DNA of 64,000 bases, taken from positions 4,402,001 to 4,466,000 of the forward strand of contig CM056877.1 in assembly GCA_029876055.1 (NCBI GenBank). Reading direction: 5' to 3'. Positions 12,453-22,861 of the stretch are shown piece after piece. A program made the translations under genes and the position numbers. Source of the DNA: Madurella fahalii (Eukaryota > Ascomycota > Sordariomycetes > Sordariales). Under the pieces are notes generated by a model. The model was not told where the DNA came from, did no database searches, and was given only the letters and a program-made list of their open reading frames with translations. Positions within the stretch are counted from its first letter, which is position 1. The number at the start of each line of letters is the position of its first letter.

Positions 12453-13888
12453 TTATACACCAATACACACATAGGTGCCCGCCTGCAACCCACGGCATGC
12501 CTGACCCCCGACTCCTGGATTCCACTTAAAAAAGTCTGCGGTCGAGATTGGGCCGTTAAAGAAGGAGATAATATCACAAGTGTCCCCCGGGTTGACCTTG
12601 GTAAACTTCTTACAGTAGTCCACCATTCCGGGCAGTATGGGCGTCGGCGTGGCAATGCCGTTCCCAGGCTGTGTTGGTGTGCCCCCGATGACACCGATGC
12701 AGGCGTAGGTGTTTGCCTGGAGGGTCCGGCAATCGGATCCCACGCCGGCATTCCACCGGATAACCCACTCCGTCCCCGCAACACCATTCCAGAAAGCGAT
12801 GCTGTCACATGAATCCCCTGCGTTGACCTTGTAGAACTTGTTGCAGTTGCTCACCATGCCTGGGTGCGTTGGCGCCGGCGTCGCAATGCCGTTTCCAGGA
12901 TGTGTCGGCGTGCCTTCACGGATGAGGCCAACGCACACGTACGTGTTGGCCTGTAGGGTACGGCACTCCCGGCCTCCCACGCCTGTGTTCCACAGGACGA
13001 AGTCCTCGGTTGAGATGGGGCCGTTGGAGGAGGCGATGCCGTCGCAGGTATCGCCCGGGCTCACTTTGGTGAACTTGTTGCAGTTGCTGACCATCATGCC
13101 CGGGTGAGTAGGCGAGGGCGTTGCAACGCCGTTCGCGGACAGCGTCGTCGATGGCGCCGGACTACCTCCGATAACGCCAACGCAGGCATACTTTGCGGAA
13201 GAGGTCAGCAATGCAAAGGTACAATTACCTAGCTTGGAATGGGAAAGGGCACCTACCGTCGACGCCCAGAGGCCGGAGCAGTCGTTTTTGGCTGCGGGAT
13301 TCCACTGACCGAACTGGGCCATCGAAATGGAATAAAGGGCCGCAATGGTTGCGCAGCTCTGGTCCTGCTCAACCCAATGGAACTTGTTGCAGTTTCCAAC
13401 CATGCCGGACTGGATCGGCAACGGTGTTGTCACTCCATTGCCCGGCAGTGTGGTGGTTGTGGATGGCGGAGTCGTGGTACTGCTCGTCACCTGGGCAGTT
13501 GTTGTGCTTGACGTAGACGACGGGACAGGTTCGTAGTACGCCTCCACGCAGTACGAGTGCCCGGCTGGAAGCGTCCCACAGGTCTCGGGGACGGATGGGT
13601 TCTGGTGTAGGCATAAGCACATATCTTAATTACTCACAGAGGGCAACAGCAGGTCCTCACCCATCTCCGAAACTGCTCCAGCGTGATGCTGTTGTCGGGA
13701 AGTAGGGTAGAGCAGGCGGTGGGGCTGCTCAGATCGACCCACCAGGTGCACCAGCTGGTCGTGTTGGGATCATAAGTGAGACTGGGTTTCGATCCGTCGC
13801 GGGCGATCATGCGACCCAGCGCTGCACCAAGAACCACATTGAAGACGCCGGTGCCGACAAGGAGTGAGAGGGAGCCAGAGGTCAACAT
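12453..13888 (-). CDS. Secreted protein with five LysM domains
   Basis: The model has three exons on the - strand: 13888-13661, 13601-13257 and 13190-12453, giving 436 aa. The start ATG (13888) opens a hydrophobic signal-like stretch (residues about 1-25). LysM1 spans the first intron (SWCTWW ... ITLEQFRRW / NPSVPETC ... YCVEAY). It is followed by a Thr/Ser-rich linker and four more modules beginning KFHWVEQDQSC, KFTKVSPGDTC, KFYKVNAGDSC and KFTKVNPGDTC, each closing on an (A/V)C(V/I)G motif. The modules are joined by GNG.ATP.P..PGM linkers. Introns are 13602-13660 (59 bp, GTGAGG) and 13191-13256 (66 bp, GTAGGT). The second has no stop and is a multiple of three, but splicing it restores the conserved LWAST-YACVG. 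LysM modules bind chitin oligomers; in fungi such proteins act outside the cell, in wall protection or masking of chitin. The specific role here is inference. Confidence 0.9.
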
Positions 13889-14706
13889 GACAGTTCTTTG
13901 CTGTGGTAGGTTTGGGACGAGCAGGACGAGGGGCATCGAGCTTGCACTGTCCAAGTGTGCCGCCTATGGAGGCAGTTATATGCATGTCGTAGACCTCGAG
14001 GCTGTCTTGCAAGACCGCGGACACCCGATACTATGCAACATCTGATCGCTAGCCTAGTTTGCAGCTAACGTAGATGCAGACCCCGTCATGCACGGTTTGG
14101 AGCAAGAGGACTTCTGCAGGTGCCGCTTATTCCAGTGTAACGGGCATACATTCAGTGTAACCAAAGGAGGACCAACCAACCGCCAAGAAACAATAGTGTC
14201 GGATGCTACCTTACGCAGAGGTCATATGCTATGGAGACATCACAGTATAGCACTATCCAAAGCCGCCACTGTTCACAGTTTCTCATCCTCCCTGGGCTCG
14301 GCGTCGAGAGCCGAAAGTGCCCTTTCCTCCGGGCCAGCGGCAAACGGCACGCATTTGCATTCTGTCCGTGTGACACTTTCTCCCGATGTAGTTGTGGTGC
14401 AGGATCAAAAGTTGCCCAGGTAGCCCACAGTGCTGACTTCTGGGTAGGAGGCAGGATTGGAAAGAATTTAGTGAACAGATCATGTGTGGGCTTAATGGGC
14501 AGTGACGAACTGTGGTGCCACAACATTGAGGGCCTCCGCCAATGTTTACTTTTCACTCTCCGGTGACAGACCGGTTGTGGATTTTTATGGTTTGCAATGA
14601 GGTGTGGACTGTTCGGATACGAATACCCACATAGAGATATACGGTGTCTACTATACACGAACACTATTGCTAGTACTCTAAGAGGCGGACCAATTGACCC
14701 CATCCA
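13889..14706. other. Intergenic, no gene recognised
   Basis: This is the gap between the LysM gene start and the end of the GPI-protein gene, both on the - strand. It must hold the LysM promoter. Overlapping frames of 66-165 codons on both strands show no domain, no signal peptide and no shared splice pattern, so I do not call them. Confidence 0.5.
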
Positions 14707-15447
14707 TTATGCTGCGTTGGCGAGAAGAGCCAGTCCCATGCTCACCAAGGCCATGGCCTCCACAGTCTGGCCACGGCCTAGGAGGTTAGCCTTGCTCGTC
14801 CCTGGCGTTGTGAAAGAGGTTGTGTCGCCTGCCGTCACGGTGGGTGCCATGGTCATGGTTTGTGTCTGACTCTGAGACTGGGTCTGGGTCTGGGAATGTG
14901 CCGCAAGGTAGCAGTTGGCATGAGCACCGGCGATCCTCTGCCACTCGTGATCGGCCATGTGGTACCTTCCCCAAGAAACGGGACAACTGGTAGAGAGAAT
15001 GGAGATCTTGGAGCTTCTGGCCGTCCAGAACGACACGGCTTCGGAAACATAGGTCGAGTAGCTGGAGAGAATGTCTGTGGGCGCGGCAGTGGTGAAGCCA
15101 CACCACAGTTTCGTATCCGACATGGTGCAGGACCGCTGCTGGTAGCCGACCGCGGTGGCCAGGCACGCTTTGTTCACCTCGCTATTGAACGAGTTGATGG
15201 CTTCGAGCACGTTCCCGGTCGGTGTGGGGATGTCGAAATACTGCGTGATGTTCTCGGTGACGCACTGCCAGGGGTCTGGGGAAAGCGTGGTGCGCAATAG
15301 TGACACTGTCGTGGTCGGAGTTGCCTGTCTTCCCGCGAGCAAGGGATTCGGCGTGGTTGTAGGCGGCGAGCCGACCAGGAACCTCGTAGATATACCTGCC
15401 GCCACGTCAAGGGCAACAAGTCCTCCAAGACAGACGTTGAGGCGCAT
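14707..15447 (-). CDS. Predicted GPI-anchored secreted protein, function unknown
   Basis: This is a single exon of 246 aa with an ATG start at 15447. The N-terminus (MRLNVCLGGLVALDVAAG) looks like a signal peptide. The central part holds several cysteines (WQCV, KACLA, RSCTM, LWCGF, TSCPVSW, ANCYLA) that could pair in disulphides. A low-complexity Gln/Ser/Thr stretch (HSQTQTQSQSQTQTM) precedes a Thr/Ser-rich stalk, and the C-terminus is hydrophobic (residues about 225-246, MALVSMGLALLANAA) with no charged tail. That is the layout of a fungal GPI-anchored wall or surface protein. I do not recognise the central family. It is co-oriented with the LysM gene and divergent from the gene at 15826. 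Confidence 0.75.
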   Translation of the reverse strand: MRLNVCLGGLVALDVAAGISTRFLVGSPPTTTPNPLLAGRQATPTTTVSLLRTTLSPDPWQCVTENITQYFDIPTPTGNVLEAINSFNSEVNKACLATAVGYQQRSCTMSDTKLWCGFTTAAPTDILSSYSTYVSEAVSFWTARSSKISILSTSCPVSWGRYHMADHEWQRIAGAHANCYLAAHSQTQTQSQSQTQTMTMAPTVTAGDTTSFTTPGTSKANLLGRGQTVEAMALVSMGLALLANAA

Positions 15448-15825
15448 GTTTGTATGGACGACAATGGAGGAAAGCGAAAGGGCTGGATGAAGATGTGGGA
15501 AGATGGAAAGGGGTAGGAGGAAATATTTAGGTGCTACAGTGTTTTTATCTGTTTAGTGTTCAGTAGGTGTGTGGGGCACTGGTGCAAGACTTTTTGGACT
15601 CCCACTGTATCACTGGTACTGTACATCCAGTACCCACTATGCTCAAAACTTAACGTTACCTGTCTGAGCCTGTGTTACTCGCTGGCCGCACGTTAACGTC
15701 GCCTCGCGCTAATATTAGTGGGCACACGTGATGTTGGTTAAAGCCACAGTCTGCCTCCGGCGACGGAAATAGCTCTCTCCCCGCTCGCACCGCACTTTGC
15801 CACAGCCCACTCAGAATTGCCAAGC
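15448..15825. promoter_or_regulatory. Divergent intergenic region between two genes
   Basis: This 378-bp gap separates genes transcribed outward in both directions, so it should hold both promoters. Near 15612-15642 it contains GGTACTGTACATCCAGTACC, an imperfect inverted repeat. No TATA box or named factor site can be assigned. Confidence 0.4.
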
Positions 15826-16839
15826 ATGGCAGACCTTGAAGACATCACCTACTCCCGCGAGGCGACCGTTGCCGCCGTAACCAACTACTACACCTTTCTC
15901 ACACGGATGTACCTGAAGGAGTACCATGTGGTCCACCCCCCAGCCGGGGGCTGGCCCTCCATCGTCAACGCGGACCCAGCTGCCCTGCAATCCCTGGGCA
16001 AGTCCGACAAGGTCCTGGCGCTGATGGCCCACTTGCCCTACATCCGCTACCCCTTTGACATGGTTGGCTACTCGGAAGCCGCCTCCGAGGTCACCCCTGG
16101 CAGCACTGTCGCCAACTGGGCGGACCTTATCCCGCGCCTCGGTCCTAGGTCCACGCCCGACACACTGCAGTTTCTCACGGAGGGCAGACTAGCTGCTATG
16201 TCGCTCCCACACGTCTTCGGCCTGGTTTTTAATCAAGAGGAGGCAATCGTGCTTGATACCAAGCTCGGCATCATTCACTGGCAAGACTGTCATAGCAGGA
16301 TCGAATTCGGGCACACCGGCTTCCCCCAAGTCGATTGGGACTTGGACGACGAGGTGTCCCAGGAAGAGGCAGACTGACGACATAGCGCACCCGCCTGGGA
16401 AATTCCCGTCTTCTTCAAGCTCCTCAAGGCCCAGTTCATACGCCTAGACTGGATTCCGACCAGTCCGTTCGCCGTCCGGGACGGCCACGACCGCGACTGG
16501 CCAAACGAAGAAGGCATGATGGCCATGCTGGAGGACATCTATCGGAAACATGGCTGGCCAGACCTGGCCGTCTACCGCAAGTCCGACTGTATGGAGGCTG
16601 TGCAGAAGGTTATGTCGGAGAAGTATCCAGAGGCGCGTTTGAACACGATTCCAGGGACTATTGATCCGGCGCTAGCCCATCTTCGTCCTGGCATCGGAAA
16701 GTTCTGTTTCGTGTTGGGTGTATGCAAGAGTCATCACGTTAGTGATGTAACAACTGAGAAAACAAACGGAATACTACTTCAGCGACTCGATGCATGTGAA
16801 GGTGTTGGCTCTGCGATTCGTATCCGTGGTTGTCACTAG
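15826..16839 (+). pseudogene. Uncharacterised fungal protein gene interrupted by one in-frame TGA
   Basis: From the ATG at 15826 (MADLEDITYS) the frame runs to a TGA at 16375-16377. It then continues in the same frame with protein-like sequence (WEIPVFFKLLKAQ, GMMAMLEDIYRKHGWPD, YRKSDCMEAV) to a stop at 16837-16839, for a total of about 338 codons. Codon use looks the same on both sides of the TGA. The simplest reading is a CGA-to-TGA nonsense change. The context is TGA CGA, not the TGA CTA readthrough context known in fungi. The protein is acidic and probably cytosolic, with no signal peptide; I do not recognise the family. The last ~40 residues (after GKFCFVLG) look less protein-like, so the true 3' end may use an intron. 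It could also be a shorter functional gene ending at 16377. Confidence 0.55.
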
Positions 16840-17938
16840 TATTTTTGTGGAAATGCATCGGATGAGTACCTGCCTTAGTGTCTTGCCGGGTACTAACTAC
16901 TAGTACATACTAGGCACACACCCCGCGAACACATGGAGACCATGATCAATACTATCCTCTGCCCTCTGGTATAACTCCACTGGACACCAGCTGACTGCAG
17001 GTGCGCTCTTCGGTAAACGCTGCATTGGGCTGTTGATCCTCGACGGCTGCCTTGCCTCTGGGTTCGCGGAATATCTTACCATTCATTCTGTATTCAATAG
17101 CCCTTCTGCCCGGCACCATTCTTGCGTCCTACTCAATCTCCAGTCCTCCTCTTGTCCTCCTGTTCCCGTTGTTTCCTGTCTATTGGCCCTTTCTGGGTAG
17201 CCGAGGACTTCGTCTCCTTAGCCGAGATCATCGCCAGTACATCACCACCACTCCTCCCGCGATCCTTCGACCCTTTCAATCCGCGATAAACGCCAGAACG
17301 TTGCCCACAATGTGTTCCAGGAGACGGTCGCCCCGACACCCCGGCCCGGCGTCGAAAAGAGCAACGCCACCACAAGAATATCATGGGTGCATTGACCCTA
17401 GCATTCTAGGCGCTGGGAGACAGGACGGCTCACTTCCCGGCCGTAATCCTGATGAAGGGCCCAATTGCGCGCTTCTCCAAACCTCAATTTCCCAGCGGTG
17501 CCAGGCCGTCAAGACTCGTAGTGTTACTAGTAGCAGCATCGAGCAGACCTTGCCTTGCCGGACCGGGATCCCGCAGATCCGGGCACTGGTCACAGGGGTA
17601 GATGTTGAACATGTCCTTGTTGGTCGCCCACTTGAAGCTCCGAGCCTTGGCGTATAGATCTACGCCCTAGATCCGGGCCCCACGTGAAAGGGCGGGTGGT
17701 CTCGGCGCTGATACTTTGGCCTCAGAAGGACCAGCACACCCTATTAGGGTAGAGCGGTGTAGGAATAATAAATAATAATATTTAGGAGCTTGGATAGTAG
17801 CCATCGAACTAGCTACAAACTCCCCCCAGAAAGCACGTAGGTACAAATTTCTGGTAATTCGCCTTTGTAGCACTTTCGCCCATAGATTCGGTTTAGAGAA
17901 TGACAAGACCCATTATACCCCCAAACGGCTGGAACAGT
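16840..17938. other. Intergenic, no gene recognised
   Basis: The longest frame (17052-17657, +) opens on TTG, is rich in Ser, Pro and Arg, and has no domain. Two shorter antisense frames overlap it. I see no supported gene. Confidence 0.45.
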
Positions 17939-19213
17939 TCAAGAAATCCGAGTCATAAATACCTTTGGGTATTCACTCCCTGCCTCGGCCCTCGTCGAGC
18001 TGAGGGCAATCTCATAGGAGACATTCCCACCTGCCGGCAATACAATATTTACCGCACGGCCACGGTCCCCGCTGTTCCACGTCGTGTCCCCAACCTTGCG
18101 AAGGCTCCACTCGACGCCCACGACGGACGTCATCGATACGCGCAGGCTCTGGCCACCCTTGATGGTGAAGCGTTGGGTATTGCCTTTGAAGGGCGAGATG
18201 CTAACCGTATTAGACCAGTTTTGCCCAACAGCCAAATCGACAAGCGCCGTGTGCTCTCTCTTTGGCGGGCCACCCTGCGTGTTGGTGATCTTCTGTCCGT
18301 TGGGGTACTTGATAGTGCCGTCGATGGACGCAAGGATGAACATGTGCCAGAGCCCCGACGTGATCATCGTGTCGGTGGAGAGCAGCGCACGCTCCTCATC
18401 GTAGGTGGCCTTGTTGGCGTGCCCCTTCATCCAATTGTGGACGTCGGCAGTAGTCCAGCCGTTTTGCTGTGCAAAGTGGAAGAACAGGGCGGCGGCGTCA
18501 TCGTTCTGGTAGAGCGTGATGCCGTAGTGGTACTCCTCGGGATACAGGCCATAAGAATGAAAAGCAGGCTTCGCCGGGAACGAGAGCCCGTCGAAATAAC
18601 GGGCAATACCACGGCGCCACCACTCGTTGGCTTCGGTCCACGTCGTGACGGACAGTTTGTGGAACTGCTCAACACACTGGTACATGCGCTGCACGATGTC
18701 CTTCTGAAGCGCCGCGAGCGGGATCTCGATCCAACGGGCCGGGTAGTTGATGAGGATATTGCACGGGTCCCTGACGCCCGAATTGTCATCGTCGATCTTG
18801 ACGCGCTCCCCGATGCCGCCCCACGCAAAGCCGATATTGATGGTCAGGGGGGCGGCTAAAGAGCCGAACGTGGCGAGCCCTTTCTTGATGGCGTCGCCGG
18901 CGCCGTTGACGATCTCGTTGTAACGATGGTCCTCTTGCCAGGCACCCGGGATTTGGTAGAGGCGAGTGGTGACGGTGCCGTGCGTGTACGTTTTCGTTTG
19001 CGAGTTATAGCAGGTGCTCCCCGCGAGGTCCCGGAACCCGTTCGGCAGCTCGCCCTTCCATAGCGGGCAAACGAATGTATTTTTCAGCCACCAGTCGAGG
19101 AAATCGATTTTGAGGGACGGGAGGTCGATTGGTGAGGACAACACAGGCGCCGCAAGGGTCGCGAGGGTCGCGAGGGTCGCGAGGCCAGCGAGAAGATGAG
19201 AAATGCCGGCCAT
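17939..19213 (-). CDS. Large secreted protein resembling a metallopeptidase fold but lacking HExxH
   Basis: The ATG at 19213 gives 424 aa. I prefer it over the upstream in-frame Met at 19360 because it starts a good signal peptide (MAGISHLLAGLATLATLATLAAPVLSSP). Mature features are paired cysteines (FVCPLW, STCYN, RDPCN, YQCVEQ), a WW-rich segment (EANEWWRRGIARYFDGL, about residue 210) and a C-terminal beta-rich region (residues about 310-424) like a small beta-sandwich. The WW...(G)IA.YF motif recalls the helix after the zinc site of gluzincin and peptidase MA-like enzymes. At the expected zinc site upstream the sequence is YQCVEQFH, with no HExxH, so catalysis is doubtful. The family relation is inference; secretion is well supported. 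Confidence 0.75.
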   Translation of the reverse strand: MAGISHLLAGLATLATLATLAAPVLSSPIDLPSLKIDFLDWWLKNTFVCPLWKGELPNGFRDLAGSTCYNSQTKTYTHGTVTTRLYQIPGAWQEDHRYNEIVNGAGDAIKKGLATFGSLAAPLTINIGFAWGGIGERVKIDDDNSGVRDPCNILINYPARWIEIPLAALQKDIVQRMYQCVEQFHKLSVTTWTEANEWWRRGIARYFDGLSFPAKPAFHSYGLYPEEYHYGITLYQNDDAAALFFHFAQQNGWTTADVHNWMKGHANKATYDEERALLSTDTMITSGLWHMFILASIDGTIKYPNGQKITNTQGGPPKREHTALVDLAVGQNWSNTVSISPFKGNTQRFTIKGGQSLRVSMTSVVGVEWSLRKVGDTTWNSGDRGRAVNIVLPAGGNVSYEIALSSTRAEAGSEYPKVFMTRIS

Positions 19214-20285
19214 ACTAAGACAGTGCACTGTCCTAGCAAAAGGAGTGACAGTATTCCCTCGCCAAGGATTACTATGGCTGAAGAAAAACAAGAGCAGGAA
19301 AAACGAGCGTGGAGAAGGTGAGGTTGGGGATGTAAAGTTGTCAAAGTTCCCAGCTCTCATCGGCTCATTATAAGCTCAGAGCCCACCACCCTCATCCCTA
19401 TCCAGAGTTTGCCAAGAAGCACAGGCCAGCGTCCGTGCGACCTTGTGTTAATATCTGCGCAGCGCTTGTGGCCTCTCAGCCGCATTTGGCCTATCATGAA
19501 AGCAGCACCGGCCGGGTCCCGTCCCTGGACCGATTGGGCAGCCGAGTCTCGTGGCTTGGGTGATCACTGTTGCCCCCAGCCAACCGCTGAGTGAAGACCG
19601 TGGCTTCTCAACATCGGCGATTTCAGCCCCGATCTTGGCGCACGGCGAGGGACATACTGGCCAACCAACTCCCGATACCAACCAGAGTCACAGCGCGGCG
19701 GGACGGCGCAATGAAATTATCGTCAGGTGCAGGGGAGAAGACGTCCCCGGCGTACGTAGGCACCATTCCACCAAAGTCACCGAGACGCGACTTCAACGGC
19801 GACAAATGCAGGCTAGTGGCGTTGCAAGATCGACGCCAAGGCAGATTCCAGTGCTAGCTGGATTTGCGACAGTTTGTTGTCAGTCGCTGTCCCTCTGGGT
19901 GAGTGCCGGGGACAGGGAGGGTAAAGACAGCTAAATGCCAGATGGGCAAGATAGACAAGACAAGCCAGATGACACCACTATAAATTGAGCCCCTACAGCT
20001 TAAACAAGGTCAAAACAACATATGCAGATAGAGCTCCCTCTAATCAGAGGAAAATCGTTTTATACGTAACGAAAGCTCGTTAATTGAACCTACAACAGGT
20101 TAGAAAAAGAGTGCTGAATTGATTGTTCTGTCCAAGGAGCAATGGCTAGAACGGCCCTACTTATGGTGCAAAAGAAAAATGGGCCTACGACAAGTTCCAG
20201 CCCTCGGGGCACTATCCTGGCAACTGTGTCCCTCTGATCAGAAGAATCCTACCCTCTGAGGACTGTTTTCCCTAACTTATTATAA
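19214..20285. other. Intergenic, no gene recognised
   Basis: It contains the upstream region of the secreted-protein gene. Frames of 60-127 codons (for example 19551-19934) lack domains or splice support. The sequence becomes AT-rich toward the repeat at 20286. Confidence 0.45.
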
Positions 20286-20661
20286 GCAGTAATAGATTCA
20301 ATACCTGCTAAAGGAAGTTAACTAAGAGGTTTATCTATGGTAAGGTGTTGTATAGGTAACGTTATAGCCACTTCTGTAGATACTATAAGGTTTACTGCAG
20401 CTCGACGGTACGATGCTATACAGGAAGTGGAACAACGTATATATGTTGTATACGAGGCACTATTCAGGCGAGTTCGAAGTCTGTAAGAGAGCGGTATTCG
20501 CGATAGCTGCTGCAAAATTGATCTTGGGAAGTACGCTGACGACGACGTAGAGGCATTTTAAAGAGCTGTAGAATCAAGAGAGTTCGGAGATGGAAAAACG
20601 GGAGGGAGGGGCACCGTAAAAATTGGATACAGGGCCCGTAAATGATCAGCAGCTAAGACTT

Positions 20662-20919
20662 TGTAAAGGGGGTTGTTCTGGGAACACGTTGAGGGAGATG
20701 GACTACGATGTCTCAGTACCGAAAAGGGTTCGATCAGTGGGCGATAGCTTCACGAACAGCCTCCTATTCTCATTGACTACACAGAGACTGATCCTTGCGG
20801 ATCAGAAGTGCCCCGCGTGAGAGAGTTCCCTCACGGGGGTCTTATCTATCCTGTATCGTGACATCATCCAGCATCATTCGGCGGGTCCTCCTGACCTTCG
20901 TCTGGAGACTCTCGTTACA
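20662..20919. repeat. Solo LTR (TGTAA...TTACA) with GACTT duplication
   Basis: This 258-bp unit starts TGTAAAGGGGG and ends CTCGTTACA, with a 5-bp terminal inverted repeat. It is flanked by GACTT at 20657-20661 and 20920-20924. The uninterrupted repeat copy has a single GACTT at that point. It is a relic of an LTR element removed by recombination between its ends. The family differs from both copia elements here. Confidence 0.88.
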
Positions 20920-21010
20920 GACTTTTTGGCCCAATGAGAATTTATAACAGCTCTTTGCTCTAATTTTAATAACTGTTAACAGCTTCTTGGCTGTAAAACA
21001 TTAACAATTA

Positions 21011-22861
21011 ATGTAATCCATAAGCGAGCCGTAAACCCAAGCGAGTCGTATAGTCCCCACCACAACACGTCCTCCTTGCACCTAACATCAATTTTTTCCC
21101 ACAACCCAATATGGCTTCTACTTCAAAGGGAAGCAAGGGTAATCTTGGCCCTGGAAGCTATGCAAAACGACAAAAAGTTAAGCCTTCGAGCTGCAGCCGG
21201 GTTCTACAACGTACCGTCTATGACCCTCTTCGACCGACGCGCTGGCCGGCCTGTACGACGCGATATTACACCCAACTCGTATAGACTTACGGATTCTGAA
21301 GAGCAAGCTGTTGTTCAATATATCGTTGAGCTAGTTGCACGTACATTTCTACCTAGACTGCATAGTGTAGAAGATATGGCCAACCAACTGCTACGCGTAT
21401 GCGATATGCGCCCTATCGGCAAGAACTGGGCCTCCAACTTCGTTAAATGCCAGCTAGAGCTCCGTATGCGTTGGACGCGTAGATACGACTACTAGAGGGC
21501 CAAGTACGAAGATCCAAAGGTTATTGGCGAGTGGTTTGCACTTGTACAGAACACTAAGGCCAAGTACGGTATTGTAGATAACGATATCTATAACTTCGAC
21601 GAGACTGGGTTTATGATGGGGATCATCTCCGTAGGTATAGTCGTTACAACCTCTGACGGCCGTGGCAAGGCAAAGCTAGCCCAGCCTGGCAACCGTAAGT
21701 GGGTAACAGTGATTCAGGGTGTCAATGCCTTCGGCTGGGCTATCCCTCCCTTCGTTATCTTAGCCGGGCATTACCACCTTGCTAACTGGTACCGAGAATG
21801 CAACCTTCCAGCCGACTGGCGCATTGCGACTACCGACAATGGCTGGACTACCAATGTAGTTAGCCTAGATTGGATCAAGTACTTCGACTACTACTCACAG
21901 GCGTATACCGGTTGTTGATCCTCGACGGCCACGAAAGCCACCACTCGACCGAGTTCGAGCTCTACTGTAAGTAGAACAACATCATCACACTCTGTATGCC
22001 TCCGCACTCTTCCCACAAGTGCCAGCCACTCGATGTTAGCTGCTTCGGGCCACTGAAGAAGGCGTACGGTCGCCAAATCGAGGACTTAATGCGTATGCAT
22101 ATCAACTACATCAGCAAGCTCGAGTTCCTCTGTACCTTCTGCGAGGCCTTCTTTGCTTCTATGACAGAGAGCAATATACAGGGTAGCTTTGTAGGGGCTG
22201 GCCTAGTGCCGTACGATCCAGAGAGGGTACTTTCTATACTGGATATACAGCTTCGTACGCCAATACCCCTAGCCTCAGAGCCTAGTATAGTACAACTTTG
22301 GGTCTTCCAGACACCACACAACCCCCGAGAAGCCGAATCGCAGTCAACACTTATTAAGACTCGTATTGCCAACTATCAAAACAGCTCTCCAACTTCAATA
22401 TTGGGTGCTGTAGATCAACTTACCAAGGGTACGATGGCTATAATGCACCAAGTAGCCCTCCTTCGGTCAGAGGTCTCTTTGCTCCGTAAGGCCAACGAGG
22501 CACTAAGCAAGCGTCGGAGAGCTAAAAGAACACGTGTGCAGCTTGGAGGATCACTTACTGTACAAGATGCACAGGATCTACTGGCCCAGAAGGCTGTAGG
22601 TGGGGAGGTAGTAGGAGATATACAGCCAGAAGGCAGTAGTATGGAAGGAGGTCGTACAAAGGTTCGGTGCTGTGGTGTGTGCGGCAAGCCTGGTTATAAT
22701 GCCCGTACTTGCCAGGAGGCTATTGAATCCTCTGATTCAGCTGTTTCTGATGTAATTGTAGTTGGCTGATAGTATTATTGTGTTGCAATTGAGGATAGTT
22801 GTTATAGGGTGGTGGGGACTGTACGACTCGCTTGGGTGTACGGCTCGCTTATGGATTACGT
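21011..22861 (+). mobile_element. Pogo/Fot1-type DNA transposon (Tc1/mariner superfamily), inactivated
   Basis: The terminal inverted repeats are 53 bp: left 21011-21063, starting ATGTAATCCATAAGCG; right 22809-22861, whose reverse complement starts ACGTAATCCATAAGCG. They are flanked by TA at 21009-21010 and 22862-22863. The uninterrupted repeat copy shows one TA at 11230-11231 in the same context (ACAATTAGTTAAGG), confirming the TA target duplication typical of this superfamily. Length is 1851 bp, normal for Fot1-like elements. Confidence 0.93.
21111..22769 (+). pseudogene. Pogo-family transposase, broken by stops and frameshifts
   Basis: The N-terminal helix-turn-helix/CENP-B-like region begins near 21130 (ILALEAMQ, RAAAGFYNVPSMTLFDRRAGRP). 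The DDE catalytic region follows: first Asp in YNFDETGFMMG (near 21590), second in LDGHESHHS (near 21925), third in QPLDVSCFGPLKKAYG (near 22030). A C-terminal zinc-knuckle-like CGVCGKPGYNARTC lies near 22677-22720, with Tyr where these families often have His. Lesions are a frameshift near 21130, a TAG at 21493-21495, a frameshift near 21905, and a TAG near 21972. The cut-and-paste enzyme cannot be made from this copy. Confidence 0.88.

Noticed and set aside
13191..13256. Reading the LysM gene through as coding (no intron)
   Set aside because: The frame is open, but the extra 22 residues interrupt a conserved LysM core and the ends are good splice sites.
16375..16380. Programmed stop-codon readthrough
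   Set aside because: The context is TGA CGA, not the TGA CTA signal known in fungi, so a nonsense mutation is simpler.
17052..17657. 201-codon + strand frame
   Set aside because: It opens on TTG, is low-complexity, and shows no domain or splice support.
17900..18859. 319-codon + strand frame
   Set aside because: It lies antisense to the well-supported secreted-protein gene and is a shadow of its GC-rich codons.
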